A DNA stretch of 64,000 nucleotides. Origin: Bugulina stolonifera (lineage: Eukaryota > Bryozoa > Gymnolaemata > Cheilostomatida > Bugulidae). Made by a program: the position numbers and the translations under genes. Below are positions 13,001-28,000 of the stretch, piece after piece (position 1 is the stretch's first letter; each line of letters begins with the position of its first letter). Below the pieces are notes generated by a model that saw nothing but the letters and a program-made list of their open reading frames with translations, was not told the DNA's origin and did not search any database. The stretch lies in assembly GCA_935421135.1 (NCBI GenBank), contig OW285190.1, positions 7,140,501 to 7,204,500 of the forward strand. Reading direction: 5' to 3'.

Positions 13001-16000
13001 ACCAACCAACCAACCAACCAACCAACCAACCAACCAACCAACCAACCAACCAACCAACCAACCAACCAACCAACCAACCAACCAACCAACCAACCAACCA
13101 ACCAACCAACCAACCAACCAACCAACCAACCAACCAACCAACCAACCAACCAACCAACCAACCAACCAACCAACCAACCAACCAACCAACCAACCAACCA
13201 ACCAACCAACCAACCAACCAACCAACCAACCAACCAACCAACCAACCAACCAACCAACCAACCAACCAACCAACCAACCAACCAACCAACCAACCAACCA
13301 ACCAACCAACCAACCAACCAACCAACCAACCAACCAACCAACCAAACAAGTTATACATGCTTACCTCGTCCAATAAAATGATTTGAGGATTTTTAAGTAG
13401 AGTACGAGCAATGGCTGCCCTCTGTTTCTCTCCTCCACTTAGTTTAAGTCCTCTTTCTCCTACCATTGTGCCATATCCTGTGAGATGAAGAATAGAGACT
13501 ATTTGAGCACAGGGTCATGGTAATAATTAAGTCGATGTACATGTAATGATAGCACAGCTCTGCATAAACACGTTTCCACTAAATCTTATAACAACGCGGG
13601 GAATTACTAAGGGAAAATTGCTAAGGACGAAAGTGCACTCTGTAAAATTTGAACCCACAGCTACAACCTCTGACAACGTTTGCAACTCACCTCTGAATCA
13701 CGAAAAAAACTAGCCTCTGCTACCACCACTAGTATATCCGGCTTTTGATTTCATTTGAACTGATTGACCTTAACTTTCAAATCACGGTTTTATAGTGTCT
13801 TCACTGCCTAAATTTCAGCCACAGGTCAACTTGCTAAAAAACTCCCCAGTCAACCTCCATCACATAGTCGCGAACACACCGGATCACTCTCTTTCTCAGT
13901 ATAGTAAACAAGCATAACTCGGGATCATATGGGTCGTCTTTGGTAGTTCTTTGACTACTGACACCGATCAATCTTTCATGTAATGAGAAGGCCTAGCACC
14001 ACTCATAGGCACTTCATTTTTGGGATCGGCAGTCGTCCACGGACGACCGCACGGAAAACCAGAAACCATTACAATATTTTCCACTATTGCAGTCAGACTA
14101 CCAAAACAAGACATTGATTATTGGCTTACACATATTGTGACCTTGTCTTAGGACGACCATACCAGAAACCAAAATCCATTACAATATATGTATACTCGAC
14201 ATAAGTATATATACATCTGTCTCCTTGTAAACACTTACTGGATGGCATGCAACATTCATTTAGCACTCACCAGAAGTGAAGGAGACGATCCTGCTATGTA
14301 TGTCAGCGGCTCCGGCAGCAGCAAATATCTCTTCATCTTTGGCATTCGTGTCACCGTATGCTATGTTATATTTGATATCAGTGTTGAAGAGTACTGTATC
14401 TTGTGGCACAATGCCAATTCCTTTCCTCAGAGACTCTTGGGTTACCTAACCGAAAGGGGTAAGTTCAGGTATGAATTATTTTGAAAATTGATTCCTGATA
14501 CTAGATTCTGTACGATAATTATTGCCCAATAATAAGCTAACTAACCTGAGATATATCCTGACCATCTATAAGTATCTGTCCATGCTGTATGTCATAAAAC
14601 CTGAACAATAGTCTGATAATAGAACTCTTTCCAGCTCCACTTGTACCTACGAGTGCATATGTTTCACCTGCAGGTACTTTGAAACTTACTCCTTTCAGCA
14701 CTGGTTTGCTAGAACATAGAACAAATATGATACAAAGGTACATACAGCTATTAGGTTAGTGAAACATATGCCTACTAGAAACTGAACCTTTCAAATTGAT
14801 GTGACACCAAATCATGTTTACAGTTGTTCTACAAGTGGGTGCATGTGCTCTACTAGTGGTGACATTTCTTATAATAATGAATATATTGGCCTACCTGTGA
14901 TCATAGCTAAAGTGAACATCTTTAAACTCAACGACACCTTCCTTGATCTGAATAGCAGGTGCTTGGTCCAAGTCCTGGACATCTTCCTCCACATCCAGCA
15001 GGTCTAACATGTTCTCCATGTCTACCATAGCAGCTTGGATGTTCCTGTAATGTGTGTTCAGGTAGTTATTTGGTAGGGTCAAAGAAGGTGTGTAATCATG
15101 CAGAAGTAAATACCACACTGGAAGTGGAGAAATATCACTCAAGGTGAAAAGAGAAGGCATCACCTTCAAGGTTCCTAAACTATATCACATTTTGCAGCAG
15201 AAAAACTATGAGTAAGTACATGTATGAATTATCTTTTTCTTGCGAAGAAATTCATATACAGTCAGTCAGAGACTTGGTTCCACATCTGTATAAAAAACCA
15301 TCTCTGACTGGGGTTTAAACCTGAAGCTCTAAGGCACCTGATAGTCTAGTACAGCAAACAGACACTTTAACCAGCAGACCAGACTAGCGTCCTTCAATAG
15401 AAGTGTACTGAGCCAGTAGCGCTTGAGGCACTCGTCTATGGAAACTCTGCTATATTACATGGCCAGACATTTTACGTGTTAAAGGTATGAGGAGCAGTGT
15501 TCGAAGTGTGGTCATAGTTGTTTTAGTAAAGGTATAGCACCCCTACTGACTGCAGCCAGTAAGGTCGTCTTGCCTAAGACATTGAGAAGTTGCTAAACTA
15601 GTCAATTTAATATTTTGATCAAATTGGTTTGTAAAGATTTGTCCATTTCGATATTAATAGGTTTTACAAAATTAATAACATATCAGAAATAGGCAATAAC
15701 ATGTGTGGCAAATATCTTTATATTGCAAGTCCTACGTACTACCGTTTACCAACAAATATATAACATCTTAGATATTGGCAGAAAAACAGGGGAGACGAAT
15801 CTAAATTTCTCAAACATTTCCTGCATGCATTGTGTACCCACATGATTTGTTCCACTTTGAACACTGATGAGCAGATACCTTTACACGAATGTTTGGACAC
15901 AATATATTTACATGATACGTAATGATGCAAATAAGAGTAAGTTTGAATAGTAAGACGAGACGCATTTTTATATTTTTGTTGACTCCTTATATTTTGATGT

Positions 16001-19000
16001 ATATCCATACATCACCTGATGATGATGTATGGATATACATCGAAATATAAGGAGTCAACAAAAATATAAAAATGTGTCTCGTCTTACTATTCATTATTAA
16101 GATACTTGCTCGCACCAACATTTTCCAAGAGTAAGTTTATATTAGAAAGAAACAAGCACATGTGACACATTCAATTTAAATGTTGCACACGGTGTACTAC
16201 ATTATTTTCTACTACATAAGTTTACATGATCTAATGTGTATATGAGTACTACGTAATAAAATAACCTACGTGTACATGTACATACATTGTACATGTAGTA
16301 GGTATGATTAAAAAGGCTGATGCTATATAAATGTTCTGTAGATTTACCTGAAATGAACACCAAACAAGTTGAGTGGACTGTGGAGCTGTACCAGATAAGT
16401 ACAGAAGAGGACAAAGTCCCCAACTGTTATCTGACGGTGTCGAATGTATGTGCCATTCTCGATGTCTCTGTGTAAGGGAAAGAGAGATATCAACTGATGA
16501 CAATAACTATGTAGACTTGATGTCTAGCGTGAGGGAGTAATGAGGGTGGGGAGAAGAGTTAGTCTAAAGTTACTCCTTATGACACAACAGTAGTATAGGC
16601 AGTGCAGATCTGCTATAACGTGTAGCTAGAATGGGCATATGTTAGCCCAAGAATCAAGTTTTCTACAGAGGGGTCACCCCAGCTGTCCTGAGGTTTGGCT
16701 TCCTGGAACTGCGCCTACATGCAAAGCCTTAGAAACTAGACCCTTAATTGTGGGTGGGGATCCTGTTGAGAGGGGGAAAATTCTAGGACATGGGCTAAAG
16801 AGCAAAGCACTAACTCCCGCTAATGCGAAAAAGATGGGTGGGTGTCCAAACAATTGCAGGTGGGGTTTTGGGACTCTGGCTAGAGCCACTGCGACCCATT
16901 CCAAAGCAATTTCAAACAGCTTTCGGTACATTCCGAAGCAATTCTGACCAATTCCCACCTATTCAGAAATTTTAGCCTACTCAATACGACTAGGAATGTG
17001 ATGGGAGAAGTCTAAAGGAAAAGCTAAAGCTATACAAAGTACCCGACCTCCCTCGTGAAGACGGGTGGGGTTTGCCGAATCTCAAGCTATCTCTTCCCTG
17101 AATTATCGCATCCGAATGTCTGGCACACAGTACATAGCTTGTAATAGTACTTGCGTTGTGCTCAGCACATATTATATATTGTATAATGTATTTTTAGCAA
17201 GGAATTTATTTTTGAGCAGTCAGAGACTTGTTTCAAATCCATGAAAATACCTGTCCCTGACTGGGGTTTGAACCCGGGGCCTCTACGGCACCTAATCGCC
17301 TAGCACAGTGAACAGAACATGCTACCACTACATCAGCAAGCAAAGACAAATTCCTTGCTAAAAATACATTATACAATATATAGAAAATGGCCAAACCCCT
17401 TAACATATTATATAGTAATAGTACTTACAGAGTACACAGTAGGTATATAACAATACTACTCACAGAGCACACAGGAAACACCCCGCTATAAGACCAGCTG
17501 TTATTGTGAGATTCTGTAAAGCTTTTAACACACTGAGAGAGGCAGTGTCCTTCCATTCCGCTTTCTAGGTTGTGGTGAAAAAAACATAAATGTATTATGT
17601 ATATAAAATGTACAAGTGACCATACATCAGGTGGTGTATATATACAGTACATACATAAGTACAGCATGCACAAGGATTCAATAGTGAACAAACCTCTCAG
17701 TACACGGTTGATCTCACACACATTACAATGAATTTCGCCAAAAACAGACAAGAGGCAGTGTAACTAAAATTTTCGGTCTGTAAGTTTAAATATAACATAA
17801 ACACAAACAGGCTCGAAGTATTCAGATTTTAGCCCTAACTGTGGGTGAGTCATACATGTATAACACAAATTGACAATTCATTAGCACTTGTAAGTCTAAG
17901 AATGAGTATATTATGTAATTCCAAACCGACCTGGAAATTGAGGATAGCTTTATCAAACGTCTTCACTTCAAAGTCTGCATTTCCATAGTATTTCACAGTC
18001 TCAAAGTTCAGCAGGGAGTCGACAGCTCGCGAATTTCTGGAGTTGTCTAGTAGGTTCATCTCTCTCCTAAAATGCGTCCTCCACTCCGTTACAGCAATGG
18101 TGGCAACTAAGAGTAAGCGATAAATATAAGCATTTTAACATAAACTAATGAAGTAATCTTAATACAAGGTGAGGCGTGACTATACGGCTAGCCGGAGTTA
18201 TGCACTCTTGAAATGAGACAGAAAAGATGAGACAACTCTAAAATAGAGATCAGAGAACAATCGCAGGTTGGACGAGATCAAGTGATAGAGAGAAGATAGT
18301 GGGCATTGTTAAAGGGCTACAGAAATGATAATATTTTGTTTGGTATACCTAAACTTTAAGCCTTGAGGCTGCTACATTCACTTTATCAAAACTCTGAAAA
18401 CAATTTGGGCTGGGATATGCCAGCATATAAGATCATCATGAAAAGTGGGTTCTGGAAAAGGAAGTACCAAGTTACAGGGGTGTTGTCCACATCCTGTATG
18501 CCGTGTGAAGGCCCATAGCTTGGCTCTCTAATTATAGTCTAGTGTAGGGGAGTTACCAGGTGCCCCATACTTACACTACAATCTATGAGCTTTCTGTAAT
18601 TATTTGGCTTATGTAATCCTATGGTTTTCTCAATAATATGACCAGCCATTGAGTAATACAGTACAAGCAGGGCAAGCAAAGGAAGCTATGAGTGAGGATA
18701 TTGAGACAAAAAAACCTGTAGTTGCTGACCAAAGCTTGTTGAGGGCTATGGCTATGTTGTAGTAATATAATACTTCTGCAGATATTGTTAGTATAATTAT
18801 ACATGTATACATGCAAAATAATTTTGATATTTACATTACAAGTGGCAATATACATGTGATATGCATGTAATAATTGTTAATATTTAGTAGAATCTCACTG
18901 TTTTATCTCTTTCATTACTATTAGTTTCATGCTATATACTAGAATGGAATATATAGCAATCATCAGACAAAAGAGACATAATTAACTACTAATGGACAAG

Positions 19001-22000
19001 GACATGGTTATGGTGTTTTATATGTAGCATTTGTTTGGCTTACTGCTATATACATGTAGCTAAAGAGATCAAGACTAATCTTGGTGTATCAAGTGATTCC
19101 ATAGTTGAGCATGTGCTTTCTAGAGTGTCTGCACGTAGATATGAGCTCGTTTCGTTTATTTAGTGTGACCATGCGTGGTTTGCGTAAACTAAAATATTTC
19201 TCAGTCACGCATAGGTGGCAATTTTTGGAAGAGTTGTTATAGGCCTGTGCATGTGTTATTATTTTCCACCTGATGTTGAAGTTTAATTGCTGTTCCTTCA
19301 GTTCCCAGATGTATTTACTTAGCTCTGTGCTAGCCCTTTGGTTTTCATTATTAAATGAAGATTTGTGGTTGTACATGCGCTTCTTGAAAGTGTTTTCTGT
19401 CAGTCCTATATAAGTTTGGTCTGGTATGTTGGCATTGGGTGCTGATACTGTGGCTTGGTAAATTATGCTAGGTGCTAAACAATTACCTTCTAATGGGCAA
19501 TTATCCTTAACTCTGCAGTTGCATCCATGAATAGCTGGGGTGTTGTTTGGTATTGGGTTTAGCTTCTTTCTGTTGTTAGATACCATTGTCTTTCTTACAT
19601 TTCCCATACAGCAGAAACTTAGTTTCACTGTATTTTTGTTGATGATTTTGTTGAGTGTATTTGATTTAGGGAAAAGTTTACTAATTATGTTGAAGAAAGC
19701 TTTTCCAATGTTTGTCTTAACGTTTTTGCTGTATTGATTATTGATTATTGTTATATAGACCTACAGGTACATCCAGACCTGTATGAGATTATAAATATGT
19801 TCAACCACGTTACTTATTAATACAAATCATGTACATGTAGGTACAGATATACAGTACCACTTGTATGAAAATATAGAGTAGATAGTATATAGTATATACA
19901 TTTTGTAGTATATAACTAGATAGACTATAATATGTTATATTACATTGAATTATAAACACAGTATATAGATGGTACATAATGATATAGTATAACCACATGT
20001 ATATAATAATATTATACTGGTTATAGTCTAACACAGTGATCAGTATGTACATGTATTACAACGTGCATGCATTGTATTATTGTAATTAAAATGTACTGCA
20101 CTCGAATACAAATAAATATTTCATTGGAGTGATAGGAAGTAATGTAACAGTTATTCAAGCCAATTGAGAGTGGTGTAAGTGTGGCATACATCATTTGAGG
20201 CCACATGTCTAGTAAGCAAATGCACATAAAACAAGAAAACATGGCAGAGCTGAGGTACTCTGTTGTAATAAGCAAAATTTTACCAAAGACACAGTGATTA
20301 ACTAGACCCAAGTTTCTATTTGAAGCCTAGACTTGGAATAGCAGATTAGATGAGGATATTTGGGTACTGCTGGCATTAATTCCCACCCATTACCTATGCT
20401 GGAATTTCAGCTAAATGAACCACACTAATTTAATTGGTTAGGCTTTGTTATGTAACAACTTCCATTTTGTTTCCACGGTTACAGAGTAAACAAAGTTTAC
20501 ATCCTTTGTAATTAAATATGGCAGAATGAGAGCTTGCAGTGTTTTCCATTTGCAGAAAACAGACAAACTGATTATGTTATATGAATTTTTGTTGCATATA
20601 TTGAAAAATAATAACCTATATAACATAATTGCTACATGAAAAGGCATGATTTCAGTAGTACTTTAAGCTAAAGAGACAGACAAATCAAGAGAACTAGAAC
20701 AAACAGACAAAAGGTGAGAAACCTATATTTATTTGTACACTAAATGGCACCACGAAAAAACTACAAAAAAGGAGAGAAATAATAAAGAGAGGGTTTAATA
20801 ATTTTGTTGGATCTGTGTAGAGATCTAGAAGAGACTGTGGCTGTAGTAGCTATCACACAGTAGAGGGTTTTGAGAGTGATCATTGATCTATAGATATAGA
20901 TGATTGAATTACTATTTACTATTGACAGCATTGATTTGAAACATGGCTTAGAAAATTAATATACCATTAGACCATACACCATTAGATGTGATACAGAGTT
21001 GGGAAAGATTTCTAAATAGGTTTTCAATAGCTACTATTGGCATAGACTTTGGGGCTAAAGTTAACATAGATGATGGTGGTTTAAAAGCTGCAGAAATAGA
21101 GAAAAGGAAAAGTGCAGCTCTGTTAAATGCCATATGAGAAGAGGGTATGCAAATTTTTGATTGCGTCAAAATTGAAGTAGATGGCATTGGATTCGAACAT
21201 GTTAAACAAAGGTAGGGAGAACAAAACTATGTTGATGCAGAGACTGGTAATTACAAGCAGAAAGGAGAGCAGCAGCAGGATTTCACAATGAGGGTGAGGA
21301 AGCAGGCCAATGCCAATTAGGGGACCTACCAGACGATATGGTTATTTATCCGATTATCAATATCCGATTATCAATGACATAGAGAAAGACAAACTGAGAG
21401 GGGCATTATTACAACAGAGAGATCCTACATTTAAAGTTCTAGAAGAAACTTGTGCTCAATATGAGACAGCAGGCAGGAAGAATTGAGAAAGCCTGCCAGG
21501 GACATAGAAGTAGACTGAGCAAGAGTAACGAGTCAGAGAGGAATAGAGAAAGTGACAAGAGTTAGTGGGCCACAACCAAACTGAGAGGGAGCAACTCTAC
21601 GTTTCAATTCCTTGGGCTATGGACATCTCAGTTATGAATGTTCGAAGCTAGTCAAGTATAGGGTCTGCCTTAAAACAGGGCATGTCAGAGATTGCTTTTC
21701 CAAAGACATGAACGGGGAGAGAGGTCAACATTGGAGAGGGGAAGAGGACAAAAAGGCACCAGAGGAGGTTATTCCGTATAAGGAGTAAAAGGATGGAAGA
21801 GAAGGAGGGAAAAGAGGAAGAGCGGCAAACATGTGTGGTAACAGCACATCATTTAGACGAGTCATCATGACTAGATAAAGAATCAAAGAAGTGTTCTACA
21901 GTTTTGCTAAATACTGTACACTGGGTTCCATTCGTGTGATTTTAATTTAACGTTTTAACGAGTGGATCGAACTTGTTAAAATATAATTCGTATTACTAAA

Positions 22001-25000
22001 CTACATGTATTAGTTAAACATATCCATGTGTTGTTTTCATTAGCTGTAGCAACGCTTACTATTAAAGTATTACCACAGTTAATTATTACCGTGGTTAGTT
22101 TTCGCTTGGATGGAGAGACAGCGATCTCATCCTAATTTTTAAGGGAACATCCAAGATTGTACAAATTATCGTGGTATAAAGCTCGCATCTCACACAATGA
22201 AGGTATGGAAAAGAATAATGGACAAACGGCTGAGAAAGGTTACAGTGTCAAAGCAGCAGTTCGGTTTCATGCCTGAGAGGAGTACAGCAGATGCTATATT
22301 TGCCTCGCATCGGTTGATTGAGCAATACGGAGATGGACAGAAAGACCTACATTGGGTGTTTATCGATTTGGAAAAAGTATCAAGGCAGGAAGTATGGAAT
22401 TGCCGGAGGCTGAAAAGAGTAAAGGAAAAGTACATCCGTCTCATCCAAGATACATGTATGCATCAGAGAAGCAAGACGCGGCTCAGATGTGCAGCAGGGG
22501 AGACTGAAGATTTTGAGAAAACAGGGGGACTACATCAGTGCTCTGCCCTTAGCCCATTTTTGTTTGCACTCATTATATATTGCTTTACTGTGGATATTCA
22601 GAGAGAAGCACCTTGGGACATGCAGATGATGTTGGGGTGTGCGGAGAAATGAGAAGGGAGGTAAAGGAGAGGCTGGAGATGTAGGAAAAAGCATTGGAAG
22701 ATCGAGGTATGAAAGTAAGCCGGCAGAAGACAGAGTATTTGAATCTTAGAGCGAGAGAGGGGGCGAGGAGGGAACAAAGTTTAAACCGCAAGGAGAAGAG
22801 GTGAGGCAAGTTGGGGAGTTCAAATAATTGGGGTCGACTGTACAAGCTGATGGGAGATCTCACAGGGAGGTCGTGAAGAGAACTCAGGCAGGTTGGAGTG
22901 CATGGAAGATTACAGGGGCAATGTGTGAGAGGATGGTGCCAGACCGAGTCAAAGGGAAGCTGTATATATGACCATGGAGAGACCAGCAGTGCTGTATGGA
23001 ATGGAGACAATAGCGGTGACAAAAGCACAAGAGGAGAAATTACAATAGGTGGAGATGAGAATGCTGAGATGGTCATTAGGACTAAAAAGAAAATGACCTA
23101 ACAAGAAATGATGATATCAAGAAACGAGTGAGAGTTGGTGAACTAAGAGGTGAAATGAGGGAGATGAGGTGGCTGGGACACGTGTTAAGAAGAGATGAGG
23201 AGTATGTGGGAAAAAGAATAAGACAACTGGCGGTAGGAAAGCAAAAAATAGGTCGCCCCAAAATAAGATGGAAAGACTGTTTGAAAGATGATATGGCAAC
23301 AGCAGGACGGTAGCGCAAGACAGGGTTAAATGGAAGAAACTGATCCGCAATGGCGACCCCACCTGATGGACAAAGCCAGAAGAAGAAACATGAAGAAAAA
23401 GAGGGTAAGGTGTAGACAAGAACTGAAGATAGAAGATATGGTATGGGTATATGCACCAGCAGACAGATAGGGCTAATACGGGAGAACTGTAGGGAAACTA
23501 AAAGAACCAGTCTCAAGAGTAAAAATAGGAGACAGGATTGCCAGGAGAAATAGAAAACATTTGAAGAAAGTATATGAAGAAAAGAGAGAGGCACAGAAAG
23601 TAAATGTGAAAATGGACAGGAAGTAATGCAAATAAACGAAACGAGTGAAGGTGAACATACAGATAGTGGAACAGATGGTGGCGTGCTAATAGAAGAAAAT
23701 GATAGTGGTGATAATAAAGATAGGGTAGAATTAAGAAGGTCATGTAGAGCTAAAAGTAAAAGACATTTGCATAGAGACTATATTTAATATTAGGAGAGGT
23801 AATAGGCATATTTGGATATTGCACCATGCAAGCTTATAAATAGCAATCTGTGGCAATAACAATTTATTTTATTCAATAACATAGTGCTGGCTATAACGCA
23901 AGGTTATGCGTGCCTGGTAATAACATTATTATTGTTAACAATGGGGTTTCCACTTCAGAGCAAGCATTAGTCACGCCTGAACACTCAAGCCATGTTCGGA
24001 TAATAAAAACAGTCTCATATGAACTAGTACAGTTTCCGAAGACGCCTAATGATGGTTGGATGTCACACCTATGTGTATTACAACTAAATACCGCTATATA
24101 GAACACATAAGCTACCTTCTCCTGACTATGAAATGAGAACTTCTTACTAAAGCTTAGGCCACACTGCCGCGAATTTTGGCCTAGGGCGAATTTGCAAATC
24201 CGAATTTTCTGTGCCATAGTTATAGGCGATTTCGCGCTGTGGCAGGTTCGATTTCACCCAATGAAAGATCGAAAAATACTATCCTAGGTCACGTTTCTCA
24301 TTCGATGCAGAACTGTTGTAGTTACTCTGCGCCGAAAAGTAAAAAATCAAACTATTGAAATGGAACGAAATATCATAATAATTATTTTATTCTTATTTTT
24401 ATTCGTTTTACACTATTCCCACAAACAGAAGCATTTATTTCATTCATCGATTTAAAGGAACTAGAACAATCTTCTGACCAACCATGGCTGAAACTCAGAG
24501 AAAGAAGAAACTCAGGTTGTTGTTACTGCAGAAAAGAAACCGTCAGACTAACCAGCAGAAAAAAAAGCTAGTAGGGTTTGGGTTCACTAAATCAATGCAC
24601 AAAGAAATGAGAAAGGACTGTATGTGAATTCAGTGCAAGAATTAAGATTGGATGATGAAAGGCACAACCAGTACTTTTAAATGAGTACAGATAACTTCGA
24701 CCATTTGCTAGCTTGGATAGGTCCTTCAATAACTAAACAAGGCACCCAGTTAATAGATGCAATAGAGCTAAGCCTAAAATTTGCAGTAACTCTTCATCAC
24801 TTGGCTGAAGGAGCAAGCCACAAGTTTATAGCAGCACATCATCGGCTTGGTCGATCAACTGTGTTGAACATCATCTATGATACTTGTACAGCTTTGTACA
24901 AAGTGTTGCAACCAGTGTACAGGTTGGCACCTACTAGCCCTGAAAAGTGGAAAAATGTAGCCGAAAGGTGATTTAATTTTTTTCAATCCTTATTCTAGTA

Positions 25001-28000
25001 AGCTGTATTATTATTCATTATTATTGCAAGCTATATAAATTTTTACTTGAAATAGTATAAATGGTTATTGCAAATATAACATCATAATTATGCAATGTTA
25101 TTTATTAGCCCGATAACATTATATTTGTTTTAAGTTTGATAATAATATTGTGCATACTCTACTATATTATAATGTTTATAGTGATATCATGATATTAGTG
25201 AGTATGATGTTATTAAAAAAATCACATAAGAAGCAATATTTCATATTATGTTATATTTGCAACATATTTTTATAATTAAAAAATAGCAATAATATTATAT
25301 ATATATCATTCATTAGGAGACTACATGTAGCTGCTGATCACAACAGTAAATATTTGAAATATAGACATAACCTCCGTGCCGTTTGGTTTATCAAATCTGG
25401 TCAGATTTATATAATCAAGTACCATTTCAAACATTCTATATTAAGGTGGTTTTCGATTTTCACTGAATAGAACTTAGCATTGACTACAGATGTATGCACA
25501 TGTGCATGTAATTAATCTTGTTTTCTTTTTTACCGTACTAGATGATGCTTTATATTTTAAGGTCTATTATTTTAGATTCTACCAGAGACGGAACTTTCCC
25601 AACTGCATAGGATGTTTAGATGGAAAGCATAGTTACATCCAAAAACCTAATAATGATGGGTCGAAATTCTATAATTATAAAGGTCGACACAGTATTGTTC
25701 TTATAGGTATCTCTGATGCATCTTACAAGTTCATATGGGTTGACATTGGACAGAAAAAAAAACTCAGCGTGACCAGCCCCTTGCAGCTTGCGCTGCCAGG
25801 TGCCAGTGCTGGCCAACTCCCTGTGAGAAAGGCCCAGATGACATAACCTTTTTTATGGCAGGGGTAGAAAGGCCCAGATGACATGACCTTTTTATGGCAG
25901 GGACAGAAAGGGTCAGGCAATGATGCGGGGATTTGGGAACTTTCACCTTTCTCCATTGGACTAAAGAATGGTAGAAGTTCATTCTAATAGCACTAGACTT
26001 GTATTTGGTAGCCACGGACTAGTAGACTTACTTGCCAACTAGGTGGTATGCAATGCATTTATTGGCATCATTAGCTGATATATGAGGTTTGTTAAACAGG
26101 TACTTTGAACGTTCCGGGCCCATGTTCTCTACCAAATGATAGCAGTGGGAAGATGTTCCAACATATGCTGCTTGCAGATGAAGTATCTCCTCTTCGCTCA
26201 TTCCTGATGAGACCAGATCCAGGAAGGTCACTAGATGAAATGACTAAGAGAATTTTTAACTATCGTCTAAGCCATGCTAGAAGAGTCATCGAAAACTGCT
26301 TTGGTATGCGTTAGATAAAGATTTCTTGTGTTAGTCTGCCTACGATATGTGTATAACTAGTCATATTCGTAACACTGATTTACTGTTTAGTAGACAAAAT
26401 CAATGACACTGAATCAAGTTGTCCAGCTTAAATATTACCAATGCTTCATAAGCTACATGAATATCAAAATCTTGCAGCTACTACCCAAATTGAGTGGGCT
26501 TTGATACATGTGTATCACCATTCTAGATAGACTGGTTGCTTACAGCACATTTTATGATTGCTATACATTGAACCATGTAGCCTGATGGCTAAATTCGATT
26601 TGGTTGGAGATATTTCGACACAACGATGGCGGCTGTTGCTACGTTCCATTATAGCCTGCCGTGAGAAAAGTGAGGATCTTGTCAAAGCTATGTGTGTGGT
26701 CCACAATTAATTATGTACTGCGAAAGATAAGAATTACATTCCAACTGGCTATGCTGATATGGTGGGTTGTGACAGCGAGGTTAGAAACGGCTTCCGGAGA
26801 CAAGAAGCTATTTCGCCTTTTAGTGGTTTGAATATTGTCAATAGAAGTGTTTCTGGAGCTTCTATTGAGATTAGGTAGAGATTCCGAGAGTATTTTGCTG
26901 GTGGTGGGAGTTTAGATTGGCAGCTGGAAATTATCACCAGTCGGTAAAGTTTTACAAATTACTGTTGAAACTAATAATATTAGTTTAGTTTCTGTTGTAC
27001 CTGTTGTAGATAGTGTGAGCTAGTCTAAGCTGTTAATTTTTTCGTACATGACAATATTCTCTTGCCTAATTAACACCTCTAAATACATTGGATTTGATTA
27101 TTATATATTTCTGCGGAATACCTCAAGGTAAAACTAAAAATATAATATGCATATACATACATTCATGTATGTTTTATAACTAAACAAAATACAATATTAC
27201 TAGTTAAAAATATAATTTGTAATTCGCTTATTCATCTAACATATTCATGAAAGATGACTGTCCAGTAGGTTGGGGCCCATACTGAACATCGAACAGTAGG
27301 CCTATATATTCTATATTTCTCCTTGTGAGTGCTGCTTAGAATGGTGACATTTGCCTGAGTTTCGCAGCTACAGCTCGCCCATAGTGTGTCCTCTGGTTCA
27401 CTTAGTTTAACTAGCTCATTGTCTATATCTGTCAGTTTTTTTTTTTGTAATTGGCGTTTATTTTCCATTTTGGATTTCGTGGTGCTGTAGAATACATTTC
27501 AGATTCAGAAAATACAGCAGGCAAGACGGTGGAGCAGTTGATGTAGATGTCTCAAAACTCTCAGTGTCATCGGGTTCATGTACTTCATTTGCTGGAGGTG
27601 AAGGCATAAGTATATTGGTTGCAGACCTAAAAACAAGCACAAAACCATCATGGGGATCATATTTTCATCACTGTCGACAGTTTTACATTAAAATCCATGA
27701 AGAAAATCAAATTGCTTGCACTCAGTTTGGTTTTCTGCTAATACCACGATTCATATTAACTTGAGAGATATTTACAGGGGTCATCCAGTTTGTATATCAT
27801 GGAGTAGTCGGTGACAAATAAAGAGTATATTTGTTAGTAAGAGAATCATTGATAATTTGGTGTTATGTTATTATCTACCAACACACGCTACTACTTCAGT
27901 GGAGTTATGCAGGAAGCCAAACAATCTCCACCACTTGCAAGTTGGTTCTGGCACTTGCTTGGCCCTACTAACTTGCTTTTTCAGGAACTCTCTTCTATGC

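Larger units (their letters stand above)
4464..13364 (-). other. Copy A intron 14, packed with insertions
   Basis: An 8.9-kb intron; the same intron is 1.7 kb in copy B and 0.66 kb in copy C. Contents, left to right: minisatellite, about 0.9 kb of AT-rich DNA with no gene (4561-5440), an old LTR split by a young LTR element (5440-11810), a MITE (12047-12282), plain intron (12283-12675) and the CCAA array. Both splice sites keep consensus. Confidence 0.85.

Noticed and set aside
12614..13466. Long open frames of repeated Leu-Val-Gly-Trp or Pro-Thr-Asn-Gln
   Set aside because: They are the CCAA array read in frames without stops. The part near 13365-13466 that looks like an ABC protein is exon 14 of copy A, ending at its donor.
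16639..16947. Overlapping frames on both strands in a GC-richer patch
   Set aside because: Open frames on both strands reflect base composition; no motif or splice signal supports either.
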